A DNA stretch of 64,000 nt from Spongiimicrobium salis. GTDB taxonomy: Bacteria; Bacteroidota; Bacteroidia; Flavobacteriales; Flavobacteriaceae. The stretch's first letter is position 1. The number at the start of each line of letters is the position of its first letter. The stretch is from contig NZ_JBHEQA010000006.1 of the NCBI RefSeq assembly GCF_043678055.1, forward strand, positions 62,001-126,000, written 5' to 3'. The notes below the pieces were generated by a model that saw only the letters and a program-made list of their open reading frames with translations, was not told where the DNA came from and did no database searches. Both the position numbers and the translations under genes were made by a program. Shown one piece after another: positions 50,738-59,279 of the stretch.

Positions 50738-52753
50738 ATGAGTAGGATGAAAAGAGTATTTTGGATATTGTTATTGGGTGCCAGTTTTTCAATGACGGCG
50801 CAGAATTACAAATTTGGAAAAGTATCCAAAGCAGAGCTGGAAGAAAAAATGTACGCTAAAGATTCCTCGGCTTCAGCAGCTGTACTCTACAGGAAAGTGA
50901 AAGTAGCCTATAACTACATTCGAAATACGGGTTTTCAGATTACCACCACCGTGCACGAACGAGTAAAGTTTTATACCAAAGAAGGCTTTGATTATGCAAC
51001 CGTCACAGAAGTATTATATAAAGATGGAAGCAGTGCTCGTGAGAATTTGAGCAGTTTGAAGGCTTACACCTATAATCTGGAGAACGGGAGTATCGTAAAA
51101 ACCAAATTAAAAAGTTCGGAAACCTTTTCTAAGTCCTTATCCAATTATTTCAATGAAGAGAAATTTACGATGCCTAACGTACAAGAAGGAAGCGTAGTTG
51201 AGTATCAATATAAAATTATTTCCCCCTTCTATTGGAGTATCGATGAAATTCCCTTGCAGTACGATATTCCCATTAAAAAACAGGAAGTCTCTATTAATAT
51301 TCCAGAGTTCTATTCCTTTAAACCCAGTATGAAGGGGTATTTGAGCGTATCGCCCAAATATTCAAGTATCAATGGCAAAGTCAACTTTACCAATACAAGG
51401 AGAAATGGTGTGCTGGATACCAATACAAAGTTTAGCACAAGTAGTCTGGATTATAGAATAGATAAGACGGACTATAGTATGACCGATGTTCCTGCACTTG
51501 AAGAAGAACCTTTTGTAAACGATATGGACAATTATAGATCCAGTATCAACTATGAATTACAGTTTGTTAAGTTTCCCGATGAACCTGTAAAAAGCTATAC
51601 TACGAATTGGGAAAAAGTAGTGAAGACCATTTATGAAAGTCCAAGTTTTGGAGGACAATTGGCCTATAAAAATTACTTTAAGGGTGACTTGTCCCAACTC
51701 CTGGCCAATGCTTCTACAGAAGTTGAAAAAGCGGCAGCCATCTTTTACTATGTACAACAGCATATGAATTGGAATGGTTCTTACGGGAAGTATACGGAGA
51801 AAGGGGTGAAAAAAGCCTATAAAGAAAAGACCGGAAATACAGCAGAAATCAATTTAATGCTGGTGGCCATGTGCAATGCTGCCGGTTTAAAGGCCAATCC
51901 TGTGTTGATCAGTACCAGAGATCATGGGATTCCCATATTTCCTACCCGAGAAGGCTTTAATTATGTAGTGGCGTCCGTTAATCTAGAGGGGCAAATCATC
52001 TTAATGGATGCCTGTAATAAGTTTACAGAGCCCAACCTACTACCTTCCAAAGCCTTGAATTGGTTTGGCCGTATAATTGCCGAAGATGGATCATCTTCCA
52101 TTGTGCCCGTAGTACCGGGAACCAAGTCCAAAGAACTCAATACCATGAAAATTACGATAAATCTGGATGGAAGTATAGCAGGTAAAGCAAGGAAGACATA
52201 TACCTTCCATAATGCCTACCAATTCAGAAACAAGTATGCTCAAATCAGTGAAGATGATTATATCACAAAGTTGGAAAATAATCATGGCGGCCTTGAAATT
52301 TCCAATTACAAAATGAAAAACAAAATGAAATTGGGAACGAACATTATGGAAAGCTATGATTTCTTAATGGAGGATCAAATCAATATTATTGGAGATAAGA
52401 TTTATTTTTCGCCCTTGTTCTTCCATGCCGAAACCGAAAACCCATTTAAATTGGAAGAACGTAACTACCCCATAGATTTTGTTTACCCCTGGCAAGAAAA
52501 ATATGTCATGAGTATTGTACTTCCTGATGGCTATGAAGTGGCATCCCTACCGGAAAATGCGAGTTTTGCTCTGGAGGATAATATGGGGAGTTTTTCCTAT
52601 AAGGTAAATCAACTGCAAAATACACTTCAGGTATTGGTTGAAGTTAAATTAAATGAAGCGGTAATTCCACCTTCACATTATGCGGGCATTAAAGAATTAT
52701 TCAAAAATATTGTAGAAAAAGAAACAGAAAAAGTAGTTTTATCCAAAATATAA
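50738..52753 (+). CDS. DUF3857 protein with degenerate transglutaminase core (paralogue 2)
   Basis: This 671-residue paralogue of the previous gene has a signal peptide (MKRVFWILLLGASFSMTAQ, starting at the second ATG, 50747; ATG 50738 adds three residues). It has the same three-domain layout. The catalytic Cys position is Thr368 ('GNTAEINL'), the His position Tyr409 ('FNYVVAS') and Asp424 is kept ('LMDACNK'). The gene is 62 bases after its paralogue and four bases before the MazG-like gene. The conserved surroundings 'NPVLISTR..GIPVFPTREGFNYV' in both paralogues suggest a retained non-catalytic function. Confidence 0.85.
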   Translation: MSRMKRVFWILLLGASFSMTAQNYKFGKVSKAELEEKMYAKDSSASAAVLYRKVKVAYNYIRNTGFQITTTVHERVKFYTKEGFDYATVTEVLYKDGSSARENLSSLKAYTYNLENGSIVKTKLKSSETFSKSLSNYFNEEKFTMPNVQEGSVVEYQYKIISPFYWSIDEIPLQYDIPIKKQEVSINIPEFYSFKPSMKGYLSVSPKYSSINGKVNFTNTRRNGVLDTNTKFSTSSLDYRIDKTDYSMTDVPALEEEPFVNDMDNYRSSINYELQFVKFPDEPVKSYTTNWEKVVKTIYESPSFGGQLAYKNYFKGDLSQLLANASTEVEKAAAIFYYVQQHMNWNGSYGKYTEKGVKKAYKEKTGNTAEINLMLVAMCNAAGLKANPVLISTRDHGIPIFPTREGFNYVVASVNLEGQIILMDACNKFTEPNLLPSKALNWFGRIIAEDGSSSIVPVVPGTKSKELNTMKITINLDGSIAGKARKTYTFHNAYQFRNKYAQISEDDYITKLENNHGGLEISNYKMKNKMKLGTNIMESYDFLMEDQINIIGDKIYFSPLFFHAETENPFKLEERNYPIDFVYPWQEKYVMSIVLPDGYEVASLPENASFALEDNMGSFSYKVNQLQNTLQVLVEVKLNEAVIPPSHYAGIKELFKNIVEKETEKVVLSKI

Positions 52754-52757
52754 ATGG

Positions 52758-53084
52758 ATGAACATACAAAACGCACAACAGGCTGTTGATGAATGGATTC
52801 AGAATCATGGGGTTCGCTATTTTAACGAACTGACCAATATGGCTCAACTTACAGAGGAGGTTGGGGAAGTTGCCAGAATTATAGCACGCCGGTATGGCGA
52901 GCAGAGTGAAAAGGAATCGGATAAAGATAAAGATTTGGGAGAGGAGCTGGCCGATGTACTGTTTGTGGTACTCTGTCTGGCAAATCAAACCGGAGTGGAT
53001 TTGCAACAAGCCTTTGATGCTAAGTTGGACCTAAAGACCAAAAGGGACCATGATAGGCATCATAACAATCAAAAACTTAAATAG
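52758..53084 (+). CDS. MazG-like nucleotide pyrophosphohydrolase
   Basis: This 108-residue all-alpha NTP pyrophosphatase carries the metal-binding pattern 'EEVGEVARIIARR' (about residues 33-45) and 'DLGEELADVLFVVLC' (about 62-76). Single-domain MazG proteins hydrolyse (deoxy)nucleoside triphosphates, often as housecleaning enzymes. Its length is normal for the short type. ATG at 52754 gives another frame; ATG 52758 fits the coding frame. It lies four bases after the DUF3857 paralogue and before a hairpin, so it closes that transcript. Confidence 0.9.
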   Translation: MNIQNAQQAVDEWIQNHGVRYFNELTNMAQLTEEVGEVARIIARRYGEQSEKESDKDKDLGEELADVLFVVLCLANQTGVDLQQAFDAKLDLKTKRDHDRHHNNQKLK

Positions 53085-53087
53085 TAG

Positions 53088-53095
53088 TATATTTG
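53088..53095 (+). promoter_or_regulatory. -7 element upstream of aroA
   Basis: TATATTTG matches TAnnTTTG exactly; no TTTG is found at the right distance upstream. A start near 53101-53103 would put the transcript's first bases at the foot of the hairpin at 53103. Confidence 0.45.
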
Positions 53096-53102
53096 CATTT
53101 CG

Positions 53103-53131
53103 CCTAAAGGAGCGTATCCTTTAGGGTTTTT
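53103..53131 (+). terminator. Terminator-like hairpin between the mazG-like gene and aroA
   Basis: CCTAAAGGA (53103-53111) and TCCTTTAGG (53117-53125) form a perfect 9-base stem with 5-base loop, followed by GTTTTTGATGATTTTTTAG. It may end the upstream transcript; if the promoter at 53088 is real, it would instead lie at the very 5' end of the aroA mRNA. Confidence 0.7.
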
Positions 53132-53162
53132 GATGATTTTTTAGCCTAAAACCGAGACCACA

Positions 53163-54392
53163 TTGAAGTTACATTTATCTGCCCCTGCTAGCTGTCTTTT
53201 TCAGCATACAATTACCATAACGGGATCTAAGAGCGAATCAAATAGATTGTTGTTGCTACAGGCAATCTATCCTGAAATCAAAATTCAGAATGTTTCGAAT
53301 TCGGACGATGCCCAAGTCATGCAGAAAGGATTGCGCACCTCTCAAGGGGAAGTGGATATCCATCATGCCGGTACGGCAATGCGATTCCTAACGGCTTATT
53401 TTGCTTCGCAAGAAGGTAAAAATGTAATTTTGACAGGTTCACAACGGATGACCGAAAGGCCCATAAAGGTTTTAGTAGATGCTTTGAGGGATCTTGGCGC
53501 CGATATTACTTATGTGAAAAATGAAGGATATCCCCCTATTGCCATTCAGGGAAAAACATTGAAGAAAAGTCGCGTAAGTTTGCCGGCCAACATCAGTAGT
53601 CAATATATTTCTGCTTTATTGTTGATCGCTTCCAATCTGGAAAATGGCTTGGAGCTAGAGTTGATCGGGAAAATTACCTCGGTTCCTTATATTAAAATGA
53701 CCTTGGCGCTGTTGACGCAAATAGGAGTAGAAAATTCTTTTAAGGGGAATACAATTCGGGTGTTGCCTAAAACCACGGTTGGCCCCAGAGATTTGGTGGT
53801 GGAGTCCGATTGGAGTTCGGCTTCCTATTTTTATAGCATCGCGGCAATGGGCGATGTCAATACGGAAATTAGCTTAACAGCCTATAAAGAGGATAGTTTA
53901 CAAGGAGATAGCATTCTTGCTAAAATATATACGCATTTTGGAGTGGATACTTCGTTTGACAACCATAAAGTGATCTTGCGAAAAACTAGGGAACCTAATC
54001 CGGGTAGATTTGAATACGATCTATCCAACGCCCCGGATATTGCACAGACCATAGCCGTAAGTTGTTTTGGGTTAGGGATAGGATGTTATCTTACCGGCCT
54101 TCATACGCTTAAAATAAAAGAAACCGACCGTTTGGAGGCATTAAGGATAGAGTTGTCCAAATTGGGAGCAGAAATTCATGTGACCAATGATAGCTTGGAA
54201 TTAAAAGCATCCTCAACCATAAAAAAAGATGTTGCCATTGGGACTTATCATGATCATAGAATGGCTATGGCCTTTGGTCCATTGGCTCTTAAAACGCCCT
54301 TGTTTATAGAAGATGCCGATGTAGTTTCCAAATCATATCCCGATTTTTGGAAGGATATGAAAACACTTCAATTCAACATAAAAGAACAATAA
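53163..54392 (+). CDS. aroA: 3-phosphoshikimate 1-carboxyvinyltransferase (EPSP synthase)
   Basis: This enzyme makes EPSP from shikimate-3-phosphate and PEP, the step before chorismate synthase, and so feeds the aromatic operon upstream. The 409 residues show 'ITGSKSESNRLLLLQA' near residue 20 (PEP/S3P-binding Lys), 'HHAGTAMRFLTAYFA' near 75, 'GSQRMTERPIKVLVDAL' near 98, 'KETDRLEAL' near 320 and 'YHDHRMAMAFGPLAL' near 362. The start is TTG 53163 (LKLHLSAP); no ATG gives the complete N-terminal strand. At 409 residues it is slightly shorter than the proteobacterial form. Confidence 0.95.
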   Translation: MKLHLSAPASCLFQHTITITGSKSESNRLLLLQAIYPEIKIQNVSNSDDAQVMQKGLRTSQGEVDIHHAGTAMRFLTAYFASQEGKNVILTGSQRMTERPIKVLVDALRDLGADITYVKNEGYPPIAIQGKTLKKSRVSLPANISSQYISALLLIASNLENGLELELIGKITSVPYIKMTLALLTQIGVENSFKGNTIRVLPKTTVGPRDLVVESDWSSASYFYSIAAMGDVNTEISLTAYKEDSLQGDSILAKIYTHFGVDTSFDNHKVILRKTREPNPGRFEYDLSNAPDIAQTIAVSCFGLGIGCYLTGLHTLKIKETDRLEALRIELSKLGAEIHVTNDSLELKASSTIKKDVAIGTYHDHRMAMAFGPLALKTPLFIEDADVVSKSYPDFWKDMKTLQFNIKEQ

Positions 54393-54414
54393 TTGTATTT
54401 AATGGCGCTTTTAC

Positions 54415-54446
54415 TTGACATCCCCTATGTGGAGATTGTATATTTG
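54415..54446 (+). promoter_or_regulatory. Probable promoter of queA
   Basis: TTG (54415-54417) and TATATTTG (54439-54446, exact -7 match) are 21 bases apart. The predicted start near 54452 gives queA a leader of about 29 bases. Confidence 0.5.
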
Positions 54447-54480
54447 CTGCCGCAAAAAACGACAACTAAAATTCGTATAG

Positions 54481-55530
54481 ATGAAATTATCACACTTTAG
54501 TTTTGAACTTCCTAAAGAATTATTGGCCGAATACCCAGCGGAGAACAGAGATGAATCCAAATTAATGGTCATCCACCGCGAGACTGGAAAAATTGAACAC
54601 AAAATGTTCAAAGACCTCATTAATTATTTTGATGAGGATGATGTTATGGTCATTAATAATACCAAGGTTTTTCCCGCTAGACTTTATGGAAATAAAGAAA
54701 AAACAGGAGCTCGAATCGAGGTTTTTCTTTTACGCGAATTGAACGAAGAACAGCGCCTTTGGGATGTATTGGTGGATCCTGCGCGTAAGATACGTATTGG
54801 GAACAAACTGTATTTTGGGGATGACGAAACATTGGTTGCAGAAGTCATTGACAATACAACTTCCAGAGGAAGAACATTGCGATTTTTATACGATGGTTCC
54901 TATACCGATTTCAGAAGAAAGTTACGGGAATTGGGAGAAACTCCTCTTCCAAAATATATCAAAAGATCTGTAGAACCTGAAGATGAGCAGCGCTATCAAA
55001 CCATTTATGCAAAGCACGAAGGTGCCGTAGCAGCTCCAACTGCCGGGTTACACTTTTCCAAACACTTGTTAAAGCGTTTGGAGATCAAAGGAGTTAATTT
55101 TGCAGAAGTAACCTTGCATGTAGGTCTGGGAACATTTAACCCTGTTGAGGTAGAAGATCTTTCCAAGCATAAAATGGATAGTGAGGAGTTGGTTATCGAT
55201 GAAAAGGCTACAGAAATAGTCAATGAAGCCAAAAAGAATAAGCGTCGTGTATGTGCTGTAGGGACCACCGCTATGCGCGGATTGGAAAGTGCAGTTTCTT
55301 CCCAAAATACGTTGAATACTTTTGAAGGGTGGACCAATAAATTTATTTTCCCTCCTTATGATTTTAGTATTGCCAATGCCATGGTGACCAATTTTCATTT
55401 GCCAAAATCTACCTTGTTAATGATGGTATCGGCATTCATGGGGCACGATTTAATGAAAAAAGCGTATAAAGAAGCAATTTTGGAAAGCTATAAGTTTTAT
55501 TCTTATGGAGATGCCATGCTTATTTTATAA
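54481..55530 (+). CDS. queA: S-adenosylmethionine:tRNA ribosyltransferase-isomerase
   Basis: QueA transfers and isomerises the ribosyl part of SAM onto 7-aminomethyl-7-deazaguanine in tRNA, the penultimate queuosine step. The 349-residue protein shows 'FELPKELLAEYPAENRDESK' near the start, 'VMVINNTKVFPARLYG' near residue 57, 'TPLPKYIKR' near 155, 'AAPTAGLHFSK' near 185 and 'NAMVTNFHLPKSTLLMMVSA' near 300. All are diagnostic. It is followed by a strong terminator, so it is probably a single-gene unit despite the dense neighbourhood. Confidence 0.97.
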   Translation: MKLSHFSFELPKELLAEYPAENRDESKLMVIHRETGKIEHKMFKDLINYFDEDDVMVINNTKVFPARLYGNKEKTGARIEVFLLRELNEEQRLWDVLVDPARKIRIGNKLYFGDDETLVAEVIDNTTSRGRTLRFLYDGSYTDFRRKLRELGETPLPKYIKRSVEPEDEQRYQTIYAKHEGAVAAPTAGLHFSKHLLKRLEIKGVNFAEVTLHVGLGTFNPVEVEDLSKHKMDSEELVIDEKATEIVNEAKKNKRRVCAVGTTAMRGLESAVSSQNTLNTFEGWTNKFIFPPYDFSIANAMVTNFHLPKSTLLMMVSAFMGHDLMKKAYKEAILESYKFYSYGDAMLIL

Positions 55531-55552
55531 GATCAATTTCATATCATATTTT

Positions 55553-55598
55553 CCCGTCCTGGTCTGGAATACATTTCAGTAGGACGGGATTTTTTTTA
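55553..55598 (+). terminator. Terminator after queA
   Basis: CCCGTCCT (55553-55560) and AGGACGGG (55581-55588) with an inner partly paired loop, followed by ATTTTTTTT. It lies 23 bases after the queA stop. Confidence 0.92.
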
Positions 55599-55618
55599 GA
55601 TGCATTATCTTTAGGCCA

Positions 55619-56665
55619 TTGGAAACAACAAAAAAGAAAGATATACGGGCTTTGACCAAGGACCAATTGCGCGATTTCTTTGTGAAACAAGGAGATAAGG
55701 CGTTTCGGGGCAATCAGGTCTATGAGTGGCTTTGGCAAAAATCGGCCCATTCTTTTGAGGCCATGACCAACGTGTCCAAAGCGACCCGAGCCCTGTTGTC
55801 GGCAAATTTTGTCATCAATCATATCCAAGTGGATCAAATGCAGCGCAGCTCGGACGGCACGATTAAAAATGCTGTACGTCTGCACGATGATTTGATCGTG
55901 GAATCGGTGCTCATTCCCACCAAAACTAGGACCACCGCATGCGTATCCAGTCAGGTAGGCTGTAGTTTGGATTGCAAATTCTGTGCTACTGCGAGATTGA
56001 AGCGGATGCGCAATCTAAATCCGGATGAGATATTTGATCAGGTAGTTGCCATAGATAATGAAAGTAGGCTGTATTTTGGAAGACCCCTAAGCAATATTGT
56101 TTTTATGGGGATGGGAGAGCCATTAATGAATTATAACAATGTGCTTAAAGCCATTGAAAAAATTACATCAAAAGAAGGTTTGGGGATGTCCCCAAGGCGC
56201 ATAACGGTATCTACTTCTGGGGTGCCAAAAATCATCAAAAAAATGGCAGATGACGGCGTAAAATTTAAATTGGCGGTATCCTTACACTCGGCCATTGAGG
56301 ATGTCCGTACTTCCATTATGCCTTTCAATGCTACCTTTACACTAGTAGACTTACGGGAAGCCTTGCAATACTGGTACGCAAAAACAAAAAGTAGAATCAC
56401 GTATGAATATGTGGTCTGGAAAGGAATCAACGACACGCAAGAGGCCATACGGGCGTTGGTGGATTTTTGCAAATTTGCGCCGTCCAAAGTAAACTTAATT
56501 GAGTATAACCCTATTGATGGGGGCGAGTTTCAGCAAGCATCCAATGCTGCAATTGAGGCTTATGTGCAGACCTTGGAAAGAAATGGGATCACCGTCACCG
56601 TACGCAGATCTAGAGGGAAAGATATTGATGCAGCTTGCGGTCAACTGGCAAATAAAACACAATAA
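55619..56665 (+). CDS. rlmN: 23S rRNA (adenine2503-C2)-methyltransferase
   Basis: This radical-SAM methyltransferase modifies A2503 of 23S rRNA and A37 of some tRNAs. The 348 residues include the cluster motif CSLDCKFC near residue 118, 'GMGEPLMNYNNV' near 163, 'RITVSTSGVP' near 195, 'LHSAIEDVRTSIMP' near 222 and the C-terminal 'RRSRGKDIDAACGQL' holding the second catalytic Cys region. The start is TTG 55619, since the only nearby ATG (55600) is out of frame. TATCTTTA lies just upstream (55605-55612), so the mRNA may be nearly leaderless. Confidence 0.96.
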   Translation: METTKKKDIRALTKDQLRDFFVKQGDKAFRGNQVYEWLWQKSAHSFEAMTNVSKATRALLSANFVINHIQVDQMQRSSDGTIKNAVRLHDDLIVESVLIPTKTRTTACVSSQVGCSLDCKFCATARLKRMRNLNPDEIFDQVVAIDNESRLYFGRPLSNIVFMGMGEPLMNYNNVLKAIEKITSKEGLGMSPRRITVSTSGVPKIIKKMADDGVKFKLAVSLHSAIEDVRTSIMPFNATFTLVDLREALQYWYAKTKSRITYEYVVWKGINDTQEAIRALVDFCKFAPSKVNLIEYNPIDGGEFQQASNAAIEAYVQTLERNGITVTVRRSRGKDIDAACGQLANKTQ

Positions 56666-56754
56666 CGTATAATGAAGGGATTCCTGTTTAATTTATTTAA
56701 TTTTATACGACTAAAGAAAGGTTCAAGTTGAGCTTTAACATACCAGTGTGATCC

Positions 56755-57732
56755 GTGAAAATAGCAGCACAAATACGAGAGCCTATTGAAGAGGAAATGG
56801 AACTTTTTGAAAAGAAGTTCTATGAGTCTATGTCTTCCAAGGTGGCTTTGCTCAATAGAATTACCTATTACATTGTTAACCGTAAGGGAAAACAAATGCG
56901 ACCTATGTTTGTTTTTCTGACCGCCAAGATGGTTTCTGGAGGAACAATCAATGAACGTTCCTATCGAGGGGCTTCCGTAATCGAGTTGATTCATACGGCA
57001 AGTTTGGTCCACGACGATGTAGTGGACGATAGTAATAAGCGAAGGGGGTTCTTTTCCATTAATGCTCTTTGGAAAAACAAAATTGCAGTATTGGTAGGCG
57101 ACTATCTATTGTCTAAAGGAATGCTATTGTCCGTAGATCATGAAGATTTTGATCAACTGAAAATTATTTCCGTAGCTATACGTGAGATTAGTGAAGGGGA
57201 ATTGCTCCAAATTGAAAAAGCCAGACGTTTGGATATCACGGAGGACGTTTACTATGAGATTATACGACAGAAAACGGCAACTTTGATTGCCGCCTGCTGC
57301 AGTTTGGGTGCCTGTTCCGTAAAGCCCGATTCTCCAGAAGTGGAAACCTTTAGAAAGTTTGGAGAACTTATAGGAATGGCATTTCAAATAAAAGATGATC
57401 TCTTTGACTATGGGGACGCCAAAATTGGAAAACCAACAGGCATTGATATCAAGGAACAAAAGATGACACTGCCATTGATCCATGTATTGAATCACTGTTC
57501 TCAAAAAGAGAAAAAATGGTTGATCAATTCTATTAAAAATCACAATAAGAATAAAAAGAGGGTCAAAGAAGTCATTGCTTTTGTCAAAGAAAAAGGTGGT
57601 TTGGGCTATGCTGAGAAAAAAATGTTGGATTACAAGAATGAAGCCCTGGAAATTCTTAATGACTACCCCGATTCCCCATATAAAGCCGCTTTAGAGCTGA
57701 TGGTCAATTATGTAGTTGACCGAAAAATTTAG
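56755..57732 (+). CDS. Polyprenyl diphosphate synthase (trans, long-chain)
   Basis: This 325-residue trans-prenyltransferase condenses isopentenyl diphosphate units to a long polyprenyl diphosphate, in Bacteroidota most likely the side chain of menaquinone. The first aspartate-rich motif is 'LVHDDVVDDSNKRRG' near residue 82 and the second 'QIKDDLFDYGDA' near 211, with 'NRKGKQMRPMF' at about 42. The start is GTG 56755. Chain length cannot be read with certainty. It stands 89 bases after rlmN and just before a sigma-factor operon. Confidence 0.93.
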   Translation: MKIAAQIREPIEEEMELFEKKFYESMSSKVALLNRITYYIVNRKGKQMRPMFVFLTAKMVSGGTINERSYRGASVIELIHTASLVHDDVVDDSNKRRGFFSINALWKNKIAVLVGDYLLSKGMLLSVDHEDFDQLKIISVAIREISEGELLQIEKARRLDITEDVYYEIIRQKTATLIAACCSLGACSVKPDSPEVETFRKFGELIGMAFQIKDDLFDYGDAKIGKPTGIDIKEQKMTLPLIHVLNHCSQKEKKWLINSIKNHNKNKKRVKEVIAFVKEKGGLGYAEKKMLDYKNEALEILNDYPDSPYKAALELMVNYVVDRKI

Positions 57733-57780
57733 ATATAGCATCTTTTTTTCAGGATTTTTTTTGAAAAAAATAAACTTCGA

Positions 57781-57810
57781 GGCAACCTTTTTTAAAATCA
57801 TGCCGTCTAT
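57781..57810 (+). promoter_or_regulatory. ECF-sigma-type promoter of the sigma-factor operon
   Basis: GGCAACC (57781-57787) and CGTCTAT (57804-57810) with a 16-base spacer have the typical ECF form: an AAC-containing -35 and a CGTC-type -10. It lies 28 bases before the sigma-factor start codon and suggests autoregulation. Specificity is inferred. Confidence 0.6.
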
Positions 57811-57837
57811 CTTTATAGAACGTATTACACAAAACCA

Positions 57838-58401
57838 GTGAAGCTTATCTCATTTTATACTAATGAAAAACAGCTGATTAAAAAGGCTGCAGCGGCAAAT
57901 AGAGAGGCGCAACAACATCTATATGATAAGTTTGCACCCAAAATGTTGAGCGTGTGTAGACAGTACATCAGAGATTTACAGTTTGCGGAAGATGTCATGG
58001 TAAATGGTTTTGTTAAGGTCTTTAATCACCTAAGTGATTTTAAACATGAAGGAAGTTTTGAAGGTTGGATCAGACGTATTATGATAAGGGAATCGATTTC
58101 TTATCTAAGAAAAAGACAATTTGTGGTTTTTGATGATACCCTATATGAAAATCACAATAAAGATCATGTTTCCATGCACACGGATATGGATGTGGAACAT
58201 ATTCAACGTCTGATCGATGAATTGCCGGAAGGATACAAAATGGTTTTTGTGCTTTATGCGGTAGAAGGATATAAACATGCCGAGATTGCGGAAATGTTGG
58301 AAATAAGCGAAAGCACTTCTAAATCGCAATTGTTCAAGGCAAGACGCTTATTACAAGAAAAATTAAAAGAACAAAAAATTCGAAGTTATGGCACCCCTTA
58401 A
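57838..58401 (+). CDS. RNA polymerase ECF sigma factor
   Basis: This 187-residue sigma-70 family protein of the ECF group has region 2 at about 25-95 ('FAPKMLSVCRQYIRDLQFAE', 'HEGSFEGWIRRIMIRESISY') and region 4 at about 122-180 ('LPEGYKMVFVLYAVEGYKHA', 'EIAEMLEISESTSKSQLFKA'). The start is GTG 57838. It overlaps the next gene, a single-span membrane protein, by 14 bases, the usual layout for a sigma/anti-sigma pair in Bacteroidota. The preceding ECF-type promoter suggests positive autoregulation. The signal and regulon are unknown. Confidence 0.93.
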   Translation: MKLISFYTNEKQLIKKAAAANREAQQHLYDKFAPKMLSVCRQYIRDLQFAEDVMVNGFVKVFNHLSDFKHEGSFEGWIRRIMIRESISYLRKRQFVVFDDTLYENHNKDHVSMHTDMDVEHIQRLIDELPEGYKMVFVLYAVEGYKHAEIAEMLEISESTSKSQLFKARRLLQEKLKEQKIRSYGTP

Positions 58402-59167
58402 ATTTGAAGAAAATATTGGAGAAAAGCTGGGAGCTCGGGAAATAAAGCCTTCTGAAAAAGCATGGGATACTATTGCTTCTAAATTGGATGTTTCCAAACC
58501 TCAAAAGAAAAATAGATTCCCATGGTACGCCATTGCAGCATGTGTTATAGGTTTGTTGATCGTATCTACACTGTATTTAGGTAGGGAGACAGGTGTTGAC
58601 CCAATGCAGAATACCAATAAAGTAACGGAAGCACCAAAAAATGATATCGATAAACCCTCTGGAATACAAACGCCAGCAGAAGCAACTGTTGCAGTACAAG
58701 AAAGCGAAGTGATACCGGAAGAAGTGACAAAAAAAATGCCTGAGGGAAAACAAATTCACAAGGACCAACCACAACATTCCCCAAAAGAGGTTCAAGAAAT
58801 GGGAGTTACTGCTGTAGCATCTGCGGAAACAATAAAAGAATCTACAGTGCTTAATGAAATGGATAAAACATTCCAGAAAGTGGAAGGGATTATCAATACT
58901 AAAGTGGAAGGGATTATCGCTCAGGTGAATTTGTTGGAGGAAAATAATGAGGCCATTACCGATGCGGAAGTGGATTCTTTGCTGCGTATTGCCCAAAAAG
59001 AAATCCTGACCAAGAAGTTGTTTAATGAAGATCGAACAGTAGATGCCATGGCCCTGCTTTCTGAAGTAGAGGGAGAGCTGGACAAATCGTTTCGAGAACA
59101 GATCTTTGAAGGCTTAAAAAATCGCTTCTTTGAGGTGAGAACTGCCTTGGCCGATAGAAACAATTAA
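58388..59167 (+). CDS. Putative anti-sigma factor, single-span membrane protein
   Basis: The 259-residue product has a cytoplasmic N-terminal part (about 1-42) with 'EIKPSEKAWDTIASKLDVS', a motif common in Bacteroidota anti-sigma-like proteins. A single transmembrane helix follows at about 43-62 (WYAIAACVIGLLIVSTLYLG). The long extracytoplasmic part is low-complexity and Glu/Thr/Lys/Pro-rich to about 150 and probably helical after that. It overlaps the ECF gene by 14 bases. I infer that it holds the sigma factor at the membrane; there is no ZAS-type Cys/His motif to confirm it. Confidence 0.75.
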   Translation: MAPLKFEENIGEKLGAREIKPSEKAWDTIASKLDVSKPQKKNRFPWYAIAACVIGLLIVSTLYLGRETGVDPMQNTNKVTEAPKNDIDKPSGIQTPAEATVAVQESEVIPEEVTKKMPEGKQIHKDQPQHSPKEVQEMGVTAVASAETIKESTVLNEMDKTFQKVEGIINTKVEGIIAQVNLLEENNEAITDAEVDSLLRIAQKEILTKKLFNEDRTVDAMALLSEVEGELDKSFREQIFEGLKNRFFEVRTALADRNN

Positions 59168-59279
59168 TTAATCAAAGAGTTTATTTATCAATCATAGTAC
59201 CCAATTTCCCTGGGAGAGGAGAGGTACGTTCAAAAATCAAAATCATCAATCATTAATCGTCTCATTTTTTTAGTCCTAA

